From contig NC_089822.1 in the NCBI RefSeq assembly GCF_035046505.1, forward strand, positions 271,765,054 to 271,829,053: a stretch of 64,000 nt of DNA. Direction: 5' to 3'. The DNA is from Tiliqua scincoides. Lineage: Eukaryota; Chordata; Lepidosauria; Squamata; Scincidae. The stretch's first letter is position 1. Every line of letters begins with the position of its first letter. A program made the translations under genes and the position numbers. Positions 1 to 11,060 of the stretch are shown one piece after another. The notes beneath the pieces were generated by a model that saw nothing but the letters and a program-made list of their open reading frames with translations, had not been told where the DNA came from and made no database searches.

Positions 1-455
1 AAGACTGGGCTGCCTGGTGAGGGAACCCAGCTGCTCCCTTCTCAGCACTGGGGGGTGCTGAGCAAGACACGGCTGAAGTGTCCGCTTCCTGCCTGCCTGC
101 AGTGGATTCAGAAGATTTCCTCAGGTTATGTGTTTTATCTCACTTGCTTCACTTAAAGTTGCTCTGGCAGCAATAATTATTTCGTTGCTGTAAATATAAA
201 ATTTAACATACAGTGTTAATTAACTTGCCACAAAAAAAGGTTTGCATGCTTGTTGTGAAGCACAGCTGTGCAGTTTGGCTGCCCTGTTTTGGGGGGGCGG
301 CTGTGTGATGGCTGCTGGGCTGGCACAAAAGGTGAGAAGTGGCACTATGTGCTCCGTGACTCTTGCTGAACTGGAAAGGCCGCAGACGGGTGCCAGTGCT
401 GCTCTCAGGGACGGTCAGGTGACTTCTTGTGGGATTTCGTTGCTGCCCCCTGCAG

Positions 456-570
456 GTGACAAGCCAGGACAAGGCCCCTGCTGTGGTCGCAAAGGTGCTG
501 GAGAAGCACAACCAGGACCTGAGCCTGGCCCCCAGTTACGAACTGGTGCAGCTGCTGCCCGAAGGCCAAG
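456..570 (+). CDS. RGL2: RGL2 penultimate coding exon (Ras-association domain, first half)
   Basis: An acceptor (polypyrimidine run ending CTGCAG) precedes this exon and a GT-GAGG donor follows it. It reads VTSQDKAPAVV, then a KHNQDLSL segment, then YELVQLLP. This is the middle of the Ras-association domain of RalGDS-like exchange factors, and the VTSQDKAP and YELVQ signatures point to RGL2 within that family. RGL2 activates RalA/RalB by GDP-GTP exchange, and this domain binds Ras-family GTPases. The exon has 38 codons plus one base, so the next exon must start in phase 1, which it does at 3549. Upstream exons, including the catalytic CDC25-like domain, lie outside the window. The assignment also rests on PFDN6 next door, because the two genes are convergent neighbours in mammals. 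Confidence 0.86.
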
Positions 571-629
571 GTGAGGCCACACAGGGAAGTGAGTGATGGG
601 GGGGAAGACTGCGACTGGGGCTGAACAGT

Positions 630-1078
630 CCCAAATGATGACTGGGCTGCGGCACCTTCCTTATGAGGAAAGGCTGCAGCATTCGGGGCTCTTATCTTGT
701 GTGCTTCCTGAGGTATCTGGTGGGCCGCTGTGAGACACAGGAAGCTGGACTAGATGGGCCTATGGCCTGATCCAGTGGGGCTGTTCTTAGGTTCTTAACT
801 ACAATTCCCAGGAGGCCTTGCAGGTCTCTTGTTATCTGGTGTGCTCCCTGGGGCATTTGGTGGGCCGCTGTGAGATACAGGAAGCTGAACTAGATGGGCC
901 TATGGCCTGATCCAGTGGGGCTGTTCTTATGTTCTTAACTACAATTCCCAGGAAGCCTTGCAGGTCTCTTGTTATCTGGTGTGCTCCCTGGGGCATTTGG
1001 TGGGCCGCTGTGAGACACAGGAAGCTGGACTAGATGGGCCTGTGGCCCGATCCCGTGGGACTCATGTGTTCTTAGTTG
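630..1078 (+). mobile_element. CR1 LINE 3' tails in tandem, about three partial units
   Basis: The sequence starts with the CR1 segment encoding the LPYEERL motif and then repeats the CR1 3' UTR end (a GGGCCGCTGTGAGA block, a GGACTAGATGGGCC block and a GTTCTTATGTTCTTA tail). Successive tails are joined by ACTACAATTCCCAGGA, the same junction as in the large array at 46895-51315. The copies lie in the sense orientation of RGL2. Confidence 0.82.
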
Positions 1079-2050
1079 ACAGTTGGCCACTGTGGCTTGC
1101 AGTGTCTCTTGAGCCACAACTTGGGAACCTCCTCTCGGCTCCCTCCTCACCCCATGACATGAACTGTGATGGAATTAAGGCCAAGGAAACCAGGATAGAA
1201 ACTGCTTGTTGAAAAGATCTGGGTTTTTCAGTGGATAACAAGCAAAACATGAGCCACCAGCGTGATGCAGCAGCAAAGGCAGTGAATGTGATGATCAGTG
1301 GCGTAGTTAGCGGGGGGGTCGGGATGGTGACAGCTCTAGTGACCAAAATCTCTAAAGTTGTGGTTGTTAGGAATAATACCATCATGTTATATACCATTCG
1401 ATGCATGATTTACAGCTGAATGCAGTGAAACAAACCAAAGTGAAGTATCTCCATTCTATCAAAAGTTATGGCCCAAGAACCACAAAACAAAAATGGAACT
1501 GTCTTATGTTAGCAAAAAGTACAATTTCCTTAACTCAAAACAGGCCAATGAGACTGACTGTTCAAAAGACTAATGAGATGATATGACACAGCATGGAACC
1601 AATGATGTGTTAGCAAGGTGACAGCCAGGGGAGGGGTGACACCAGGGGTGGATCCAGTGTTTGCGGCGGGAGCAGGAGCACTACCTTAACTTCAGAGCCC
1701 AGGTCAACCAAGCAGATAGACTTGGGCTTGTAGCTGAACTTTGAGGCAGTGGCATAGCTAGCAAGGGGCGGGGGGGTGGTCTGCCCCAGGTACCAGCTTT
1801 GGGGGGTGACACCACAAATGAGCCAACATTGCTAACATTGCGGAGGTTGTGAATAACCCCATCATGCTATATACCGTTGGATGCAGAATTTCCAGCAGAA
1901 TGCAATGCAAAACACTGGAATGAAATATCTCCTTTCCATCAAAAGTTATGGCCAAAAAACTGGAAACAAAAAAAATGCATGCAGCCCTATGAAAAGTGAA
2001 ACCAAGCCATGTCGTGCATTTACTCACGAGGAGGCAAACTTGCCTTAGTC

Positions 2051-2424
2051 CAGGGGTGCTCACACTTTTTTGGCTCGAGAGCTACTTTGAAACCCAGCAA
2101 GGCCTGGAGATCTACCAGAGTTTTTTTTTTTCAATGTTCACGCCATCATAACATATGACATTTATGTGTACAATGTATGTTGGTGTACCTTGAGCCCCAC
2201 TGAGTATAACAGGACTTACTCCTGAGTAGACATGCCTAGGATTAGGCTGTGAGGCTGCAATCCTAGCCACACTTACCTGGGAGTAAGCCCCATTGAGTAC
2301 AGTGGGCCTTACTCCCGGCGTTTCCTCCCAGAGGCACCTGAAGGGGGGGGTCGGCACTCCACGATCTACTCATTTTGCTTCGCGATATACCGGTAGATTG
2401 CAATCCACCTTTTGAGCACCCCTG
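2051..2424. mobile_element. Non-autonomous hAT element, family A
   Basis: The element has inverted ends (CAGGGGTGCTCA at the left, TGAGCACCCCTG at the right) and is flanked by the 8-bp target duplication CCTTAGTC at 2043-2050 and 2425-2432. The interior contains TAGATCxxxATCTA-type palindromes and a segment of the common squamate 'gtaagcccca' repeat. There is no transposase coding capacity. A second copy is at 13862-14222. Confidence 0.88.
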
Positions 2425-2825
2425 CCTTAGTCCATCGGAAAGGGCAGGCTGAGAGGAATCCAACAACACCAGAATGGTTCTTATCCAATGAAAACAGCCC
2501 CCAAAAAACACTCAAGAAGGAACTCCCTCCCTCCAAGCTGCGAATGTATTGAGCCCTATGGAAAGTGAAAGTAAGCCACATGTCCACCTGCTGAACACTG
2601 ATGGCAAAGGGCCTCTGGTGGTGGTCTTAGTGCTCAGGCAGCTTCAGGGGAGAGGAGATGGATTCCGGGGATGGAGCCCGGCTCCAGCACTTTGAACTGA
2701 GCCCAGAAAATTAAGTAAGTTCTGCACTACGGGCTCCTGTAAAAAATTCTGGCAGCTGAGTTTTGATCTAGTTTCATTTTCTGGACTGTCTTCAAAGAGC
2801 CCCATGTAGGCTGCATTCCCTAAGG

Positions 2826-3136
2826 CAGGGGTCTCCAAACCCGGGGCCAGATACGACCTGCGGCAAGCCTCTGTCTGGCCCGTGGCCAACCTCTTTTTCC
2901 CCTGCAAGCCTCTGACCCACTCAACTGAACATGACCAGAATTCTGCTCTGATTGTGTCTGGAGGGTGTTCCGAGGGCCAGAGAGGTTGAATGAATGAGCC
3001 CATTCCTTCCTTTGTTCACTCATCTAAGTTCCATCTCTAATTTATTTAAATTTTATATTTCAATTTTTTTTTCCGGCTCTCAAAACCATGCCAGATATTT
3101 GATGTGACCCTCTGGCCAAAAGTTTGGAGACCCCTG
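2826..3136 (+). mobile_element. Non-autonomous hAT element, family B
   Basis: The terminal repeats are CAGGGGTCTCCAAAC and GTTTGGAGACCCCTG. The 8-bp target duplication CCCTAAGG is at 2818-2825 and 3137-3144. The interior has GGCCAGATxCGACC and CCCTCTGGCCAAAA blocks. Other copies are at 20200, 21563 (inverted) and 57470. Confidence 0.9.
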
Positions 3137-3548
3137 CCCTAAGGCACGAATGTCTGTTACTAACAGAACGAATTAAGTGGATGGACAATGGGGCCAGCAG
3201 CCTTTACCCCCAAGAACAGCAAAATACAAGCGCAATCAAATAAAAGAATGGAATGGGCATGATCCAGGAGCAAGTCTGGCCTGGACGCTTTTCCTCATGT
3301 TGCAAAGGATTTGGTGATCTTCTAAGGAGCACTCTCTCAATTCAGCAACTCAGGTTCTACAAAACTTCTTTTAATTACCTTGACAAAGAGCTGAGATCTG
3401 TCATTCCAGTAGAGGACTGTGGCACAGAATAGGAGGGGAAGTGACAAGCTTGGATGAGGGCAGCCCTGCAGTGGGAAGACTTTTCCCCCAAGAAGTCTCT
3501 CTGCTTTTCTTCCTGGTCTGCTACCTCGATCCCTTTTCTCTTTTGCAG

Positions 3549-3748
3549 AGCTGGTCTTCCCTCCAATGGCAAACATCTTCTATGCCATGAACAGCTCAAG
3601 CCTGGATTTCATGCTCCGCCCCAGGGGGCTACAGAAGAAACCGCCACCCTCTCCATCCAGGCTCCCCTCCCCACGGGGCAGGGAAATCTGTGCAACTTGC
3701 CCCAAAATCAAGGCCACGGGACGCAAGATCGCCAAGGTCCTCTTCTGA
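3549..3748 (+). CDS. RGL2: RGL2 terminal coding exon (end of the RA domain and C-terminus)
   Basis: The acceptor TTTTGCAG is followed by a reading frame that continues in phase from the exon ending at 570. It begins ELVFPPMANIFYAMNSSS and then reads LDFMLRPR. The 'xNxFYAM' block followed by a 'DFxLR' block is the end of the Ras-association domain of RalGDS/RGL proteins. A basic tail of about 40 residues, ending KIAKVLF and a TGA at 3746-3748, closes the protein. Translation is uninterrupted. Because the exon is complete and in frame with its partner, RGL2 is probably functional here. Confidence 0.86.
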
Positions 3749-5225
3749 GCGGGGTATGCCTCAGGAACTGACAGAGGGCAGACCCCCTCATGGCCTGACA
3801 CTGGCTGTCCTGAAGCTCACTTAAGACCCAGAGGGGTCATCAGGGCTGGAACTTGTTTCAGGAGAACTATGAGGCTTCCATTGCCTGCCTTTGACCGTGT
3901 CTTCTCAGGAGAAAATCTGGTCTCAGGAACCTTCCATCTCAGTAATCTTTCCAACTTGGGGGAGAGGTGCTTTGCACTGAAGCCCCGCTCCCAGGTATGT
4001 CCATTTGTGATGATGGGCATATGCATCCTATTGGTGTGGCTGCCTCCCTGTTCTGCACAGATTCTTGCTGGCTTCAAGTTACGCTCCAGCCCTGGTGCTT
4101 CAAGTGTGCAGAGAAGGTCAGAACTGTACTGTCACCCTTGGTTACCTCACTCCTGTCTAGGCAGGAACTACTCACATGGTGGTTGTCATAGGACATTGCT
4201 ATCTAAGGGGGTGGGCAGAATTCTCCATGTCACAGCTGTGGGGTACCTAAAGAGCTACGATGAAGCCAAGCAATGCTTTCTAAAGACTGTGCATTGTTAG
4301 CACAGATATGAAGCTGGAAGAAAACTGGAAGCCACTTCTCTGAGCATCGCAGCTGGCTGTTGAGAGGTGGGGGCTGCAATGTGTAGCAGGAGCATCTCTT
4401 TGCCTTAACACTAATGCCAGAAAGACACTATGGAGAGGGCCGAAGGCTACAGCTTGAACCTCCCTCCCCCACAGGCTCATAATAGTCTTTCCCAGCTGAG
4501 AGAAGGACACCTGTGGGCATGCACTTCTCCAGTAGAAATAGGTTGGGCTTCCTAGAAATAGCAAATGCATCATTATTAGTCATGTCAGCTAAGGCCTTCA
4601 GTGATGCCATCAAAAAGCAGCTTGCACAAGTTTGCTTTGGGAGGGCCACATATTGCCTGGGTGATTGACACATGTAACTTCTCCCAACTCCAGTTCCCTG
4701 AAAGCTGGAGGTTTTGATTTCTCCGGCAGGCAATCAGGTTTCCCAGCCTAAGCTGTTCATTCTCTCTCTCCAGCTTCTCCGCTTCCAAGACCTATCAGCC
4801 GCCAATCCTCCCAGGTTTCATAACACTTCTTCACCTACCACACAGAAGATCCACTTCCCCCATGCCCCACAGAGGCATTTCACATTTTATGGCATAGTTA
4901 AATACTTTACAGTCTGCTTCTTTTTAGAAAGCAGCTTCTCTCAAGGGACCATTAGACAGGGCAGGGAGAAATATAACAGGTGCTTTTTTCTGCCTCTATC
5001 TTCATGCTGTGGGAAAGCTGCACCTGGTGGCTTGCTGTTTGCCAATGTTGCTGTTCAAGCCATAGGGGGGAGACATGGGTAAGGACCATAGCAGGAGCGG
5101 TGTCTGTCCTCCTCTCCATTAACCCTTTTTCTCTGGCAGGAGAAAGCAGGTGCTAAATAACAAATGTGTCAACTGTATGCAACCCCTCTTACGAGAGAAC
5201 AATAAACTTGCTATTAAAAAATTAA
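3749..5225 (+). other. RGL2: Probable RGL2 3' UTR
   Basis: About 1.5 kb of mostly unique, low-repeat sequence follows the RGL2 stop. It ends just after the first clear AATAAA on this strand (5201-5206). I see no conserved coding segment in it. The end point is inferred from the polyadenylation signal only, and the UTR could be shorter. Confidence 0.5.
5201..5206 (+). terminator. Polyadenylation signal AATAAA, probably RGL2
   Basis: A canonical hexamer followed by an A/T-rich stretch, about 550 bp from the PFDN6 signal on the other strand, which fits convergent 3' ends. Confidence 0.55.
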
Positions 5226-5749
5226 ATGCATGTTTCAAAAGTGAGGCTTTTTTCAGCCTGTAGCTCAGCCCTGGAACCTGGGCTAGCATAAGAGCATCTC
5301 AAACCACCTCCTGAGCTCTTTGGAGGTGGCTTCTCTCATAGACTTGGTTTCCACAGAACTCCAAACCACATGAACCTCCAAATTCATGTCCTGGGCTGCC
5401 CTGTTTGGAACAAACAAGTTGAATCCAAGGCCCAGATCAGCCTCTGATTTAAGGCACTGAGCATACAAAGGCACCCCGTCTTGGCAGAGCAGTGGTGTCA
5501 GACATGCCAGGTGCAGGCCCCTCCCCCCACAGGGGGGTTCAGCTTTTCTGAGCTCAATCTTCAGCTAGAGATGGGCAGCAGGATGGGAGCCCGATGCTCC
5601 TGGCTGAGGAGGCCCTTAAGAACAGCTTCGCTTCAGCACCTGACAGTTCCCACGGCCTGCACTGAGAGGGAGCCCTGCTTCCCTCGCTCCTTGGGAGCGC
5701 CACCCACTCCAGAGGGGGCACAGCGACGAGGACTGCCGGGGAAGGTGTC

Positions 5750-7182
5750 CCAACTTTATTTTAACCGAACAGAACCCCAAAATCAGAACAGTAACAGACG
5801 GCCCCTCCCCAGTCCAGTCCAGTGGAAGCCAGAGCAGGCTCAGGCCTTGAGGGCCCCCTTGGCCTGGGCCTTCTGGAACTCCTGCTGCAGCCGCGCCAGG
5901 GCCTCCCGCTGCTGCTCCGCCTTCTTCTCGCCCTCCTGCATCTGGGCCTCGTGGCGCTTGCTGCAACCAGATCGAAGGGCACAGTTCGTGGGGATTCCGG
6001 TCATGCCTGGGGGGGGGCTGCCCAGGCTGCGGCCAAGCCCCCTGCCCTGCACGCTGTGACCCACCGACCGACGCCTGACAGGGCCCCAGCCGGACACACT
6101 GAGCGGTGCCCGGCCGGCTTGGGCTGCAGCTCAGCGCAGACCAGTCTGCAGTCTCCGGAAGCCCCCCCCGAAGGGGGATGAAGGCANNNNNNNNNNNNNN
6201 NNNNNNNNNNNNNNNNNNNNNNNNNNNNNNNNNNNNNNNNNNNNNNNNNNNNNNNNNNNNNNNNNNNNNNNNNNNNNNNNNNNNNNNNNNNNNNNNNNNN
6301 NNNNNNNNNNNNNNNNNNNNNNNNNNNNNNNNNNNNNNNNNNNNNNNNNNNNNNNNNNNNNNNNNNNNNNNNNNNNNNNNNNNNNNTGTGGGGCTGTTCT
6401 TATGTTCTTAACTACAATTCCCAGGAGGCCTTGCAGGTCTCTTGTTATCTGGTGTGCTCCCTGGGGCATTTGGTGGGCCGCTGTGAGATACAGGAAGCTG
6501 GACTAGATGGGCCTATGGCCTGATCCAGTGGGGCTGTTTCTATGTTCTTAACTACAATTCCCCAGGAGGCCTTGCGGTCTCTTGTTACCTGGTGTGCTCC
6601 CTGGGGCATTTGGTGGGCCGCTGTGAGATACAGGAAGCTGGACTAGATGGGCCTCTGGCTGATCCAGTGGGGCTGTTCTTATGTTCTTAACTACAATCCC
6701 AGGAAGCCTTGCAGGTCTCTTGTTATCTGGTGTGCTCCCTGGGGCATTTGGTGGGCCGCTGTGAGATACAGGCAGCTGGACTAGGTGGGCCTATGCCTGA
6801 TCCAGTGGGGCTGTTCTTATATATTGGGGGGAGAGATTTGGCGGGGGGGGCCGGTGAGGGGAGGCGGGGGGGGGGCGGGGCGGCACCCACCTCCTGCACG
6901 ATGTTGTTCTCGGTGAGCTGCGCCTCCAGCTTCTGCCGGGCCGTCGCGCTCCTGCTCAGGTCTGCGGGGCGGGGAGGGGGAGAGCGGTCGGTTGCTGGTC
7001 GCTCCCGGGGCGCCTCCCCCCCCGGCCCGGCCCGGCCCGGCCCTCCCGCCACGCCCAGGGACGCGAGTCTCCTCCCGGCCCCGCGGCCTCCCTGGGCCGC
7101 CGCCCGCCCGCCCGACCTTTCTGCAGCTGCTGGTACTCTCCAGCTCGGCCTGCAGCCGCTTCTGCGCCGCCTCCGCCGCCAT
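5750..7182 (-). CDS. PFDN6: PFDN6, prefoldin subunit 6 (three exons visible, one probably in the gap)
   Basis: Prefoldin subunit 6 is a small beta-type subunit of the hexameric cytosolic chaperone that hands unfolded actin and tubulin to the CCT/TRiC chaperonin. Three exons match the family in order. Exon 1 begins MAAEAAQKRLQAELE. Exon 2 reads DLSRSATARQKLEAQLTENN then IVQE. The last exon starts KRHEAQMQ, includes EQQREALARLQQEF and ends GALKA-stop. These are the two coiled-coil ends of the protein. The central exon for the beta-hairpin (roughly 40 residues in the family) is not visible and most likely lies in the 200-N gap. The gene is convergent with RGL2, as in mammals. In exon 1 one base seems to be missing before the expected YQQLQK. 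Because this gene is a single-copy housekeeping gene, I suspect a consensus error rather than a pseudogene. Confidence 0.85.
5755..5760 (-). terminator. PFDN6 polyadenylation signal
   Basis: TTTATT on the plus strand (AATAAA on the minus strand), 80 bases past the PFDN6 stop codon. Confidence 0.7.
5840..5960 (-). CDS. PFDN6: PFDN6 last exon
   Basis: The acceptor GGTTGCAG precedes KRHEAQMQE, and the exon runs through EQQREALARLQQEF to GALKA and a TGA at 5842-5840. The QQREALAxLQQEFQxAQA segment is the conserved C-terminal coiled coil of PFDN6. Confidence 0.88.
6187..6386. other. Assembly gap of exactly 200 N
   Basis: The round length indicates a scaffolding placeholder rather than a measured distance. 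It lies inside PFDN6 and directly abuts tandem CR1-tail units, which probably caused the assembly break. Confidence 0.98.
6387..6826 (+). mobile_element. Tandem CR1-tail units next to the gap (about three and a half copies)
   Basis: These are units of about 140 bp with the same ACTACAATTCCCAG junction as the large array. They vary by many single-base insertions and deletions (for example CTGTTTCTATG, ATTCCCCAGG and TCTGGCTGATCC). The group lies in a PFDN6 intron and presumably continues into the gap. Confidence 0.85.
6891..6961 (-). CDS. PFDN6: PFDN6 exon 2
   Basis: An acceptor (CCCGCAG) and a donor (GAG|GTGGGT) flank 71 bases. With the one base carried from exon 1 they encode DLSRSATARQKLEAQLTENN and IVQE, which contains the prefoldin-6 hallmark QKLEAQLTENNIV. 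Confidence 0.88.
7117..7182 (-). CDS. PFDN6: PFDN6 exon 1
   Basis: The start codon is at 7182-7180. The donor is CAGAAAG|GTCGG. The reading frame runs MAAEAAQKRLQAELE and should continue K-YQQLQK, but the bases read GAGAGTACC where GAGAAGTACC is expected, so the downstream frame is off by one base inside the exon. Confidence 0.82.
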
Positions 7183-8039
7183 CGCGCCCCGGACAGGCCC
7201 GCCCCGCCCCCTGGCGCACGCCGGGCCGGAAGCGCGCCCCGCCCGCCAGCCCCGCCCCGGATGTGCCTTGCCGCCCCGCCCCCACGGACAGCGCTGGCGG
7301 CGCTCCCTCCCCGGCAGGCGCGCCGCGGGGAAGCTCCTGCACTGCGCGAGGCGCGGAGCCCTTCGCGGCCGCGCTGCTCCCGAGGGAGGGGCCGGCGGCC
7401 CGCCCGCCCGCTGGCTCCGCCTCCAGCCGCAGAGCCGAAGCCGCGAGGCCCTCGTGGCCCTGCGAGCGAAGGCGCAGCGCCTCCGGGACGCGGCTGGGGA
7501 GGGCCCGGAGCCGCCTTCCGACTGCCCGGCGGAGCCCGAGTGGGAGGGCCGGAGGGCGTCTGGTCCCCCCGCTCGGCTGCTGGAGGCGGGCGGGCCGGCG
7601 GGCGGAGCGCCCCCAGCGAGGGACGCGGCCCCCGGACCGCCCGCCCGCCCGCGCGCGCTTCAGTCGCCTCCCTCGCGCTCCCCCGCAGCGGTCTCAGAGC
7701 GAAGCGCTTCTTCCGGCCTCCTCCGGCTCCCCTCCTCGCCGGCTGGCCGGGCGAGTTGCGGTCTGGAGGGGAGGTCCGGCTGCCGCTGTCTTCCCCGGGG
7801 AAGCTGGCACCGGCACTCGCTTTCAGCTGTGGGGAAGCTGCTGCTGGGGCTGGCAGCACCTGCCCCGCCTCTGCAGTGCTGGCAGCCTTTGGGGGCAGTG
7901 CAGACCCCTGGATTCACCTGCTGCTGGTTCAGCGTTTGGGGATGCGGGCAGGACTCTCCAGCACAAGGCACCAGCTCTCTTTGGACCTCGGCAGGCACCA
8001 CTTTCCTCACCCTGCAGCGAGTAACCCAGGACCGACTAC

Positions 8040-8430
8040 ACGCCGAGTAAAGAAATATTTTCTTTTGTCTGTCCTAACCCGCCCAACACTCAATTTAGTG
8101 GATGTCCCCTGGTTCGGTGTTATGTGAGAGTGTAAAGAGCATCTCCCTATCCACTCTTTCCATCCCCTGCATAATTTTGTATGTCTCAATCATGTCCCCC
8201 CTCAGGCATCTTTTCTAGGCTGAAGAGGCCCAACGCCGTAGCCTTTCCTCATAAGGAAGGTGCCCCAGCCCCGTAATCATCTTAGTCGCTCTCTTTTCAC
8301 CTTTTCCATTTCCACTATGTCTTTTTTGAGATGCGGTGACCAGAAACTGGACACAATACTCCAGGTGTGGCCTTACCATCGATTTGTACAACAGCATTAT
8401 AATATAGCCGTTTTGTTCTCAATACCTTTA
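8040..8430 (-). mobile_element. CR1 LINE fragment (end of ORF2)
   Basis: The minus strand encodes the C-terminal part of CR1 reverse transcriptase (YKSMVRPHLEYC and GLGHLPYEERLRR motifs) with small indels. It lies between the CpG island and the class II region. Confidence 0.8.
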
Positions 8431-9147
8431 ACCTGGAGGTACTAGGAGGCTTAGGTACTTGTAAACTTGGGGAGGAGCAAGTGCTGGGGGTAGGTGGAGC
8501 AAGGGACGGAGAACAGCAGGGACAGTGTTTACCATTGCTGCCTCTCCAAGGGGGGGGAAGCACTTTGTGGGCCTTTTTTCCCCTTTGAGAGGCCCCTGTG
8601 GCGGAACACAGCTTCTGGCCACTCTCCACCCATGCTCTGCAGTTTGGGGGGTTGGAGGGGTGAGCTGGAGGGGGCGAGCGCAATCAAACCACTTGCAGCC
8701 CAGGAGGGGAGGAAGTTAAAGATCAGCCCTGGAGAAGGCCAGAACAGGGTCTGTTGCAGGCATCAGGTGCTGCATTGGGGAGGAAGAAGATGCGCCTCCA
8801 GTCCTGCCTGGGTGTTGCAGGATCCAGACTTGAAACTGCAGGAACTCTGAGGGTTAAAAAAAGCAACTCCAGATTCCTTAAAGTGAATGAAGGTGGTGGG
8901 AGAGGGATGCGTGGGGAGCCACTTCTTGCTCCACCTGTTCCTTTGCCACCCACTTGTGTCAGGTCTCCAGCCTCTCTGTTGAGTGCAAAGCCTGTTGGAG
9001 GGTGAAGGTGCAGAGGGTAGAAAAGAATTCAGGGTGTGGGAAAGGACTGTGGCAAGGGGTTCCTCAGACTAATGGCAGAGGGGAGAGCAGGTGGCTTGGA
9101 ATCAGTTGGACACTAGTTGATGATGTGTGCTTAGCTTTGAGCAGCAT

Positions 9148-9470
9148 AGGTAGTTGGCAACCTTCAGTCTGGAGAGACTCTGGTATCGCGCTCTGAAAGG
9201 TGGTTCTGGAACAGCATCTAGTGTGGCTGAAAAGGCCAATTTGGGAGTGACAATCCCTTCCACACGGAGCAAGTGCAGTCTGTCCCTGGTCTGTCTCCCT
9301 GGCTATGGGGCCTTCCTTCTTTGCCTCGGCCTCAGTCTGTTGGCCAAGTGTTTCTTCAAACTGGGAACGGCCATGCTGCACAGCCTGCCTCCAAGCGGGA
9401 CGCTCAGAGGCCAGGGTTTCCCACCTGTTGAGGTCCACTCCTAAGGCCTTCAGATCCCTCTTGCAGAAGA
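9148..9470 (-). mobile_element. L2-like LINE 3' end
   Basis: The minus strand encodes [20 protein letters not shown] and later segments of a non-LTR retrotransposon ORF2 C-terminus. The 3' end is the shared tail whose reverse complement begins TTGGCAACCTTCAGTCT. The family name is uncertain (L2/RTE/jockey-like). Confidence 0.75.
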
Positions 9471-9819
9471 CCCAAGAAGTCTCACAGCTAGTGAAGCAAA
9501 TGTAAGCACAACCATCACATTAATTCTAAATAATCTCCATATATTACAAATGTAATTGTCTTTTTTGTGGTGCAGGAGTGGGTGGGTCAATGTGGTCCTT
9601 GGCATCTCCAAATTTTGCCTTAGTGGTCTCTGAGCTCCTAAAGGTAGAGAACCACTGAGCTAAGGGGAGGCCCACAGATGGGAGTCCAGCAAGGGCCCCA
9701 GAAACAGCGCCGCAGACCAAGACTCTAAATCCCACTTTCCCAGCACTTGCAAGGAAGCCACTTTTTAAATAAGAGTTAAGTTGGCTGAAGTAAGTCAAAG
9801 GCAGTGGGGAAGAAATACT

Positions 9820-9825
9820 TTTATT
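9820..9825 (-). terminator. Class II beta gene 1 polyadenylation signal
   Basis: TTTATT on the plus strand, inside a block (about 9800-10270) homologous to the 3' UTR of beta gene 2. The homology continues to about 9725, marking the left edge of the duplicated cassette. Confidence 0.65.
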
Positions 9826-10887
9826 GACACAATGCAGCAGAAATCTTTGAAAGGCTGGACAATTTGTTGCAAAATCTAACGGGCCAGGACTCAGCGGATG
9901 GAGCCCCCTTGCTCTGCAACACCTCCAGGGACAGCCTGCCCAGCCTGAAGCCACCACAGAGGCCCTGCTGAGATTAGTTGGCTGCTGCTCTCCCCCTCCA
10001 GTCTTCTTGCCTCCCTCCAAAGTTTGCATCTTCTAAGCATGGAAAGCTGAATCATTTGCAGGACAAAAATGTTTCCCAGATGGGATCTGATGAAGGCAGA
10101 ATCAGTTAACTGATGAGTGCTGCAGACAGAGGAGGGGGAGAAAAGCCATGATTACAGGGGGCGGAGAATACAAAAGGGTCCTGTGGTCCAAGCTTAGGGG
10201 GCAACACTTGGCACCAAGAGGACAAGTGCCTGGACAGCCAGAAGTTCCACAAGGATGGCCTCTCTTTTTACCAAAGTACCGGCTGGCCCTTCTTATCCAT
10301 GGGAGATCCATTCTAGGATCCCCCGTGGCTGCCTAGAACCGTGTTCAATCAAATCCACAGATTAGAAACAAAACAAAACTGGTCCCTTTAAAACATTTGA
10401 ACATTATAACCGATGCCAGTTTTTGATTCTGCACCCCAAAAATATCCTAAATTCATTCAAACGTTCTTGGCAACTAAAAAAATGGATTTTTGTAGGCCTG
10501 TGTAATCAGGCTTGAGGGCCCAGGCAGCCCCTCTTTACCTGACCCCACTAAGGGTGTTTTCCTGACACTCTCAGAGGTGGAAATGCTCTTAGCAACATTA
10601 AAGATTTAAAAAGGAAGCAGAGAATGAAGGAGGAGAAAGAACAGCAGGCTGGAAGCTTGTGAGAGGAAGAGGAGGGAGACAACATGAGTGAGAGAGGCAG
10701 CAGCAGGACCCAGGCAGTGAAATTGCAGCAGGTGACCCAGGCAGCCAGGCTTCCCCTACACACTGAGCATGGCCCCCTCCCTGCTCTGCAGAGCCTCTGG
10801 CAGGAAAGGAGGAAGAGGCACTCCAAGGCCCCCCCCCAAGTAACCAGGACTGGGAAGTGAGTAGGTGGGACAGGGCATATGGAATAC

Positions 10888-11040
10888 AAGAACATCAGAA
10901 GAGCCCTGCTGGATCAGGCCAAAGGCCCTCTAGTCCCAGCCTCCTGTCCCTCACAGTGGCCCACCAGATGCCTCGAGGAGCACAGAAGACAATAAGAGAC
11001 CTGCATCCTGGTGCCCTTCCTGCGTCTGGCATTCTGAGGA
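10888..11040 (-). mobile_element. CR1 tail in the last intron of beta gene 1
   Basis: The reverse complement of the CR1 3' end (AAGAACATCAGAAGAGCCC onward, through CCACCAGATGCC and TCTGGCATTCTGA). It ends 20 bases from exon 5. Confidence 0.78.
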
Positions 11041-11060
11041 AGAGCAGAGAAAAAAGTTAC

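Larger units (their letters stand above)
571..3548 (+). other. RGL2 last intron, filled with repeats
   Basis: This 3.0-kb intron joins the two RGL2 coding exons in matching phase. It holds CR1 tails (about 630-1078), two diverged copies of an unassigned repeat (about 1296-1600 and 1745-2030, sharing TATATACC and CAAAAGTTATGGCC), and two hAT elements with target duplications. I see no other exon in it. Confidence 0.75.
6880..7850. promoter_or_regulatory. CpG island over the PFDN6 start
   Basis: The region is very GC-rich with dense CpG and spans PFDN6 exons 1-2 and about 650 bp upstream. It is the obvious PFDN6 promoter. In mammals this promoter is shared with WDR46 on the other strand. Here I see open frames on the plus strand over 7260-7860 but nothing recognisable as WDR46. 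Confidence 0.7.
7850..9725. other. Intergenic stretch between PFDN6 and the class II cassette
   Basis: It contains an antisense CR1 (8040-8430), an L2-like LINE end (9148-9470) and part of a hAT-like element (about 9540-9657). The sequence at 8430-9147 is not recognisable as any gene or repeat. Confidence 0.6.

Noticed and set aside
3869-4300. 143-codon open frame in the RGL2 3' UTR
   Set aside because: It has no recognisable domain and overlaps another frame. It is consistent with UTR noise.
7260-8130. Long overlapping open frames on both strands in the GC-rich block, up to about 470 codons
   Set aside because: High GC removes stop codons in all frames. The frames run through CpG-island and repeat sequence, lack family motifs and contradict the PFDN6 exons on the minus strand.
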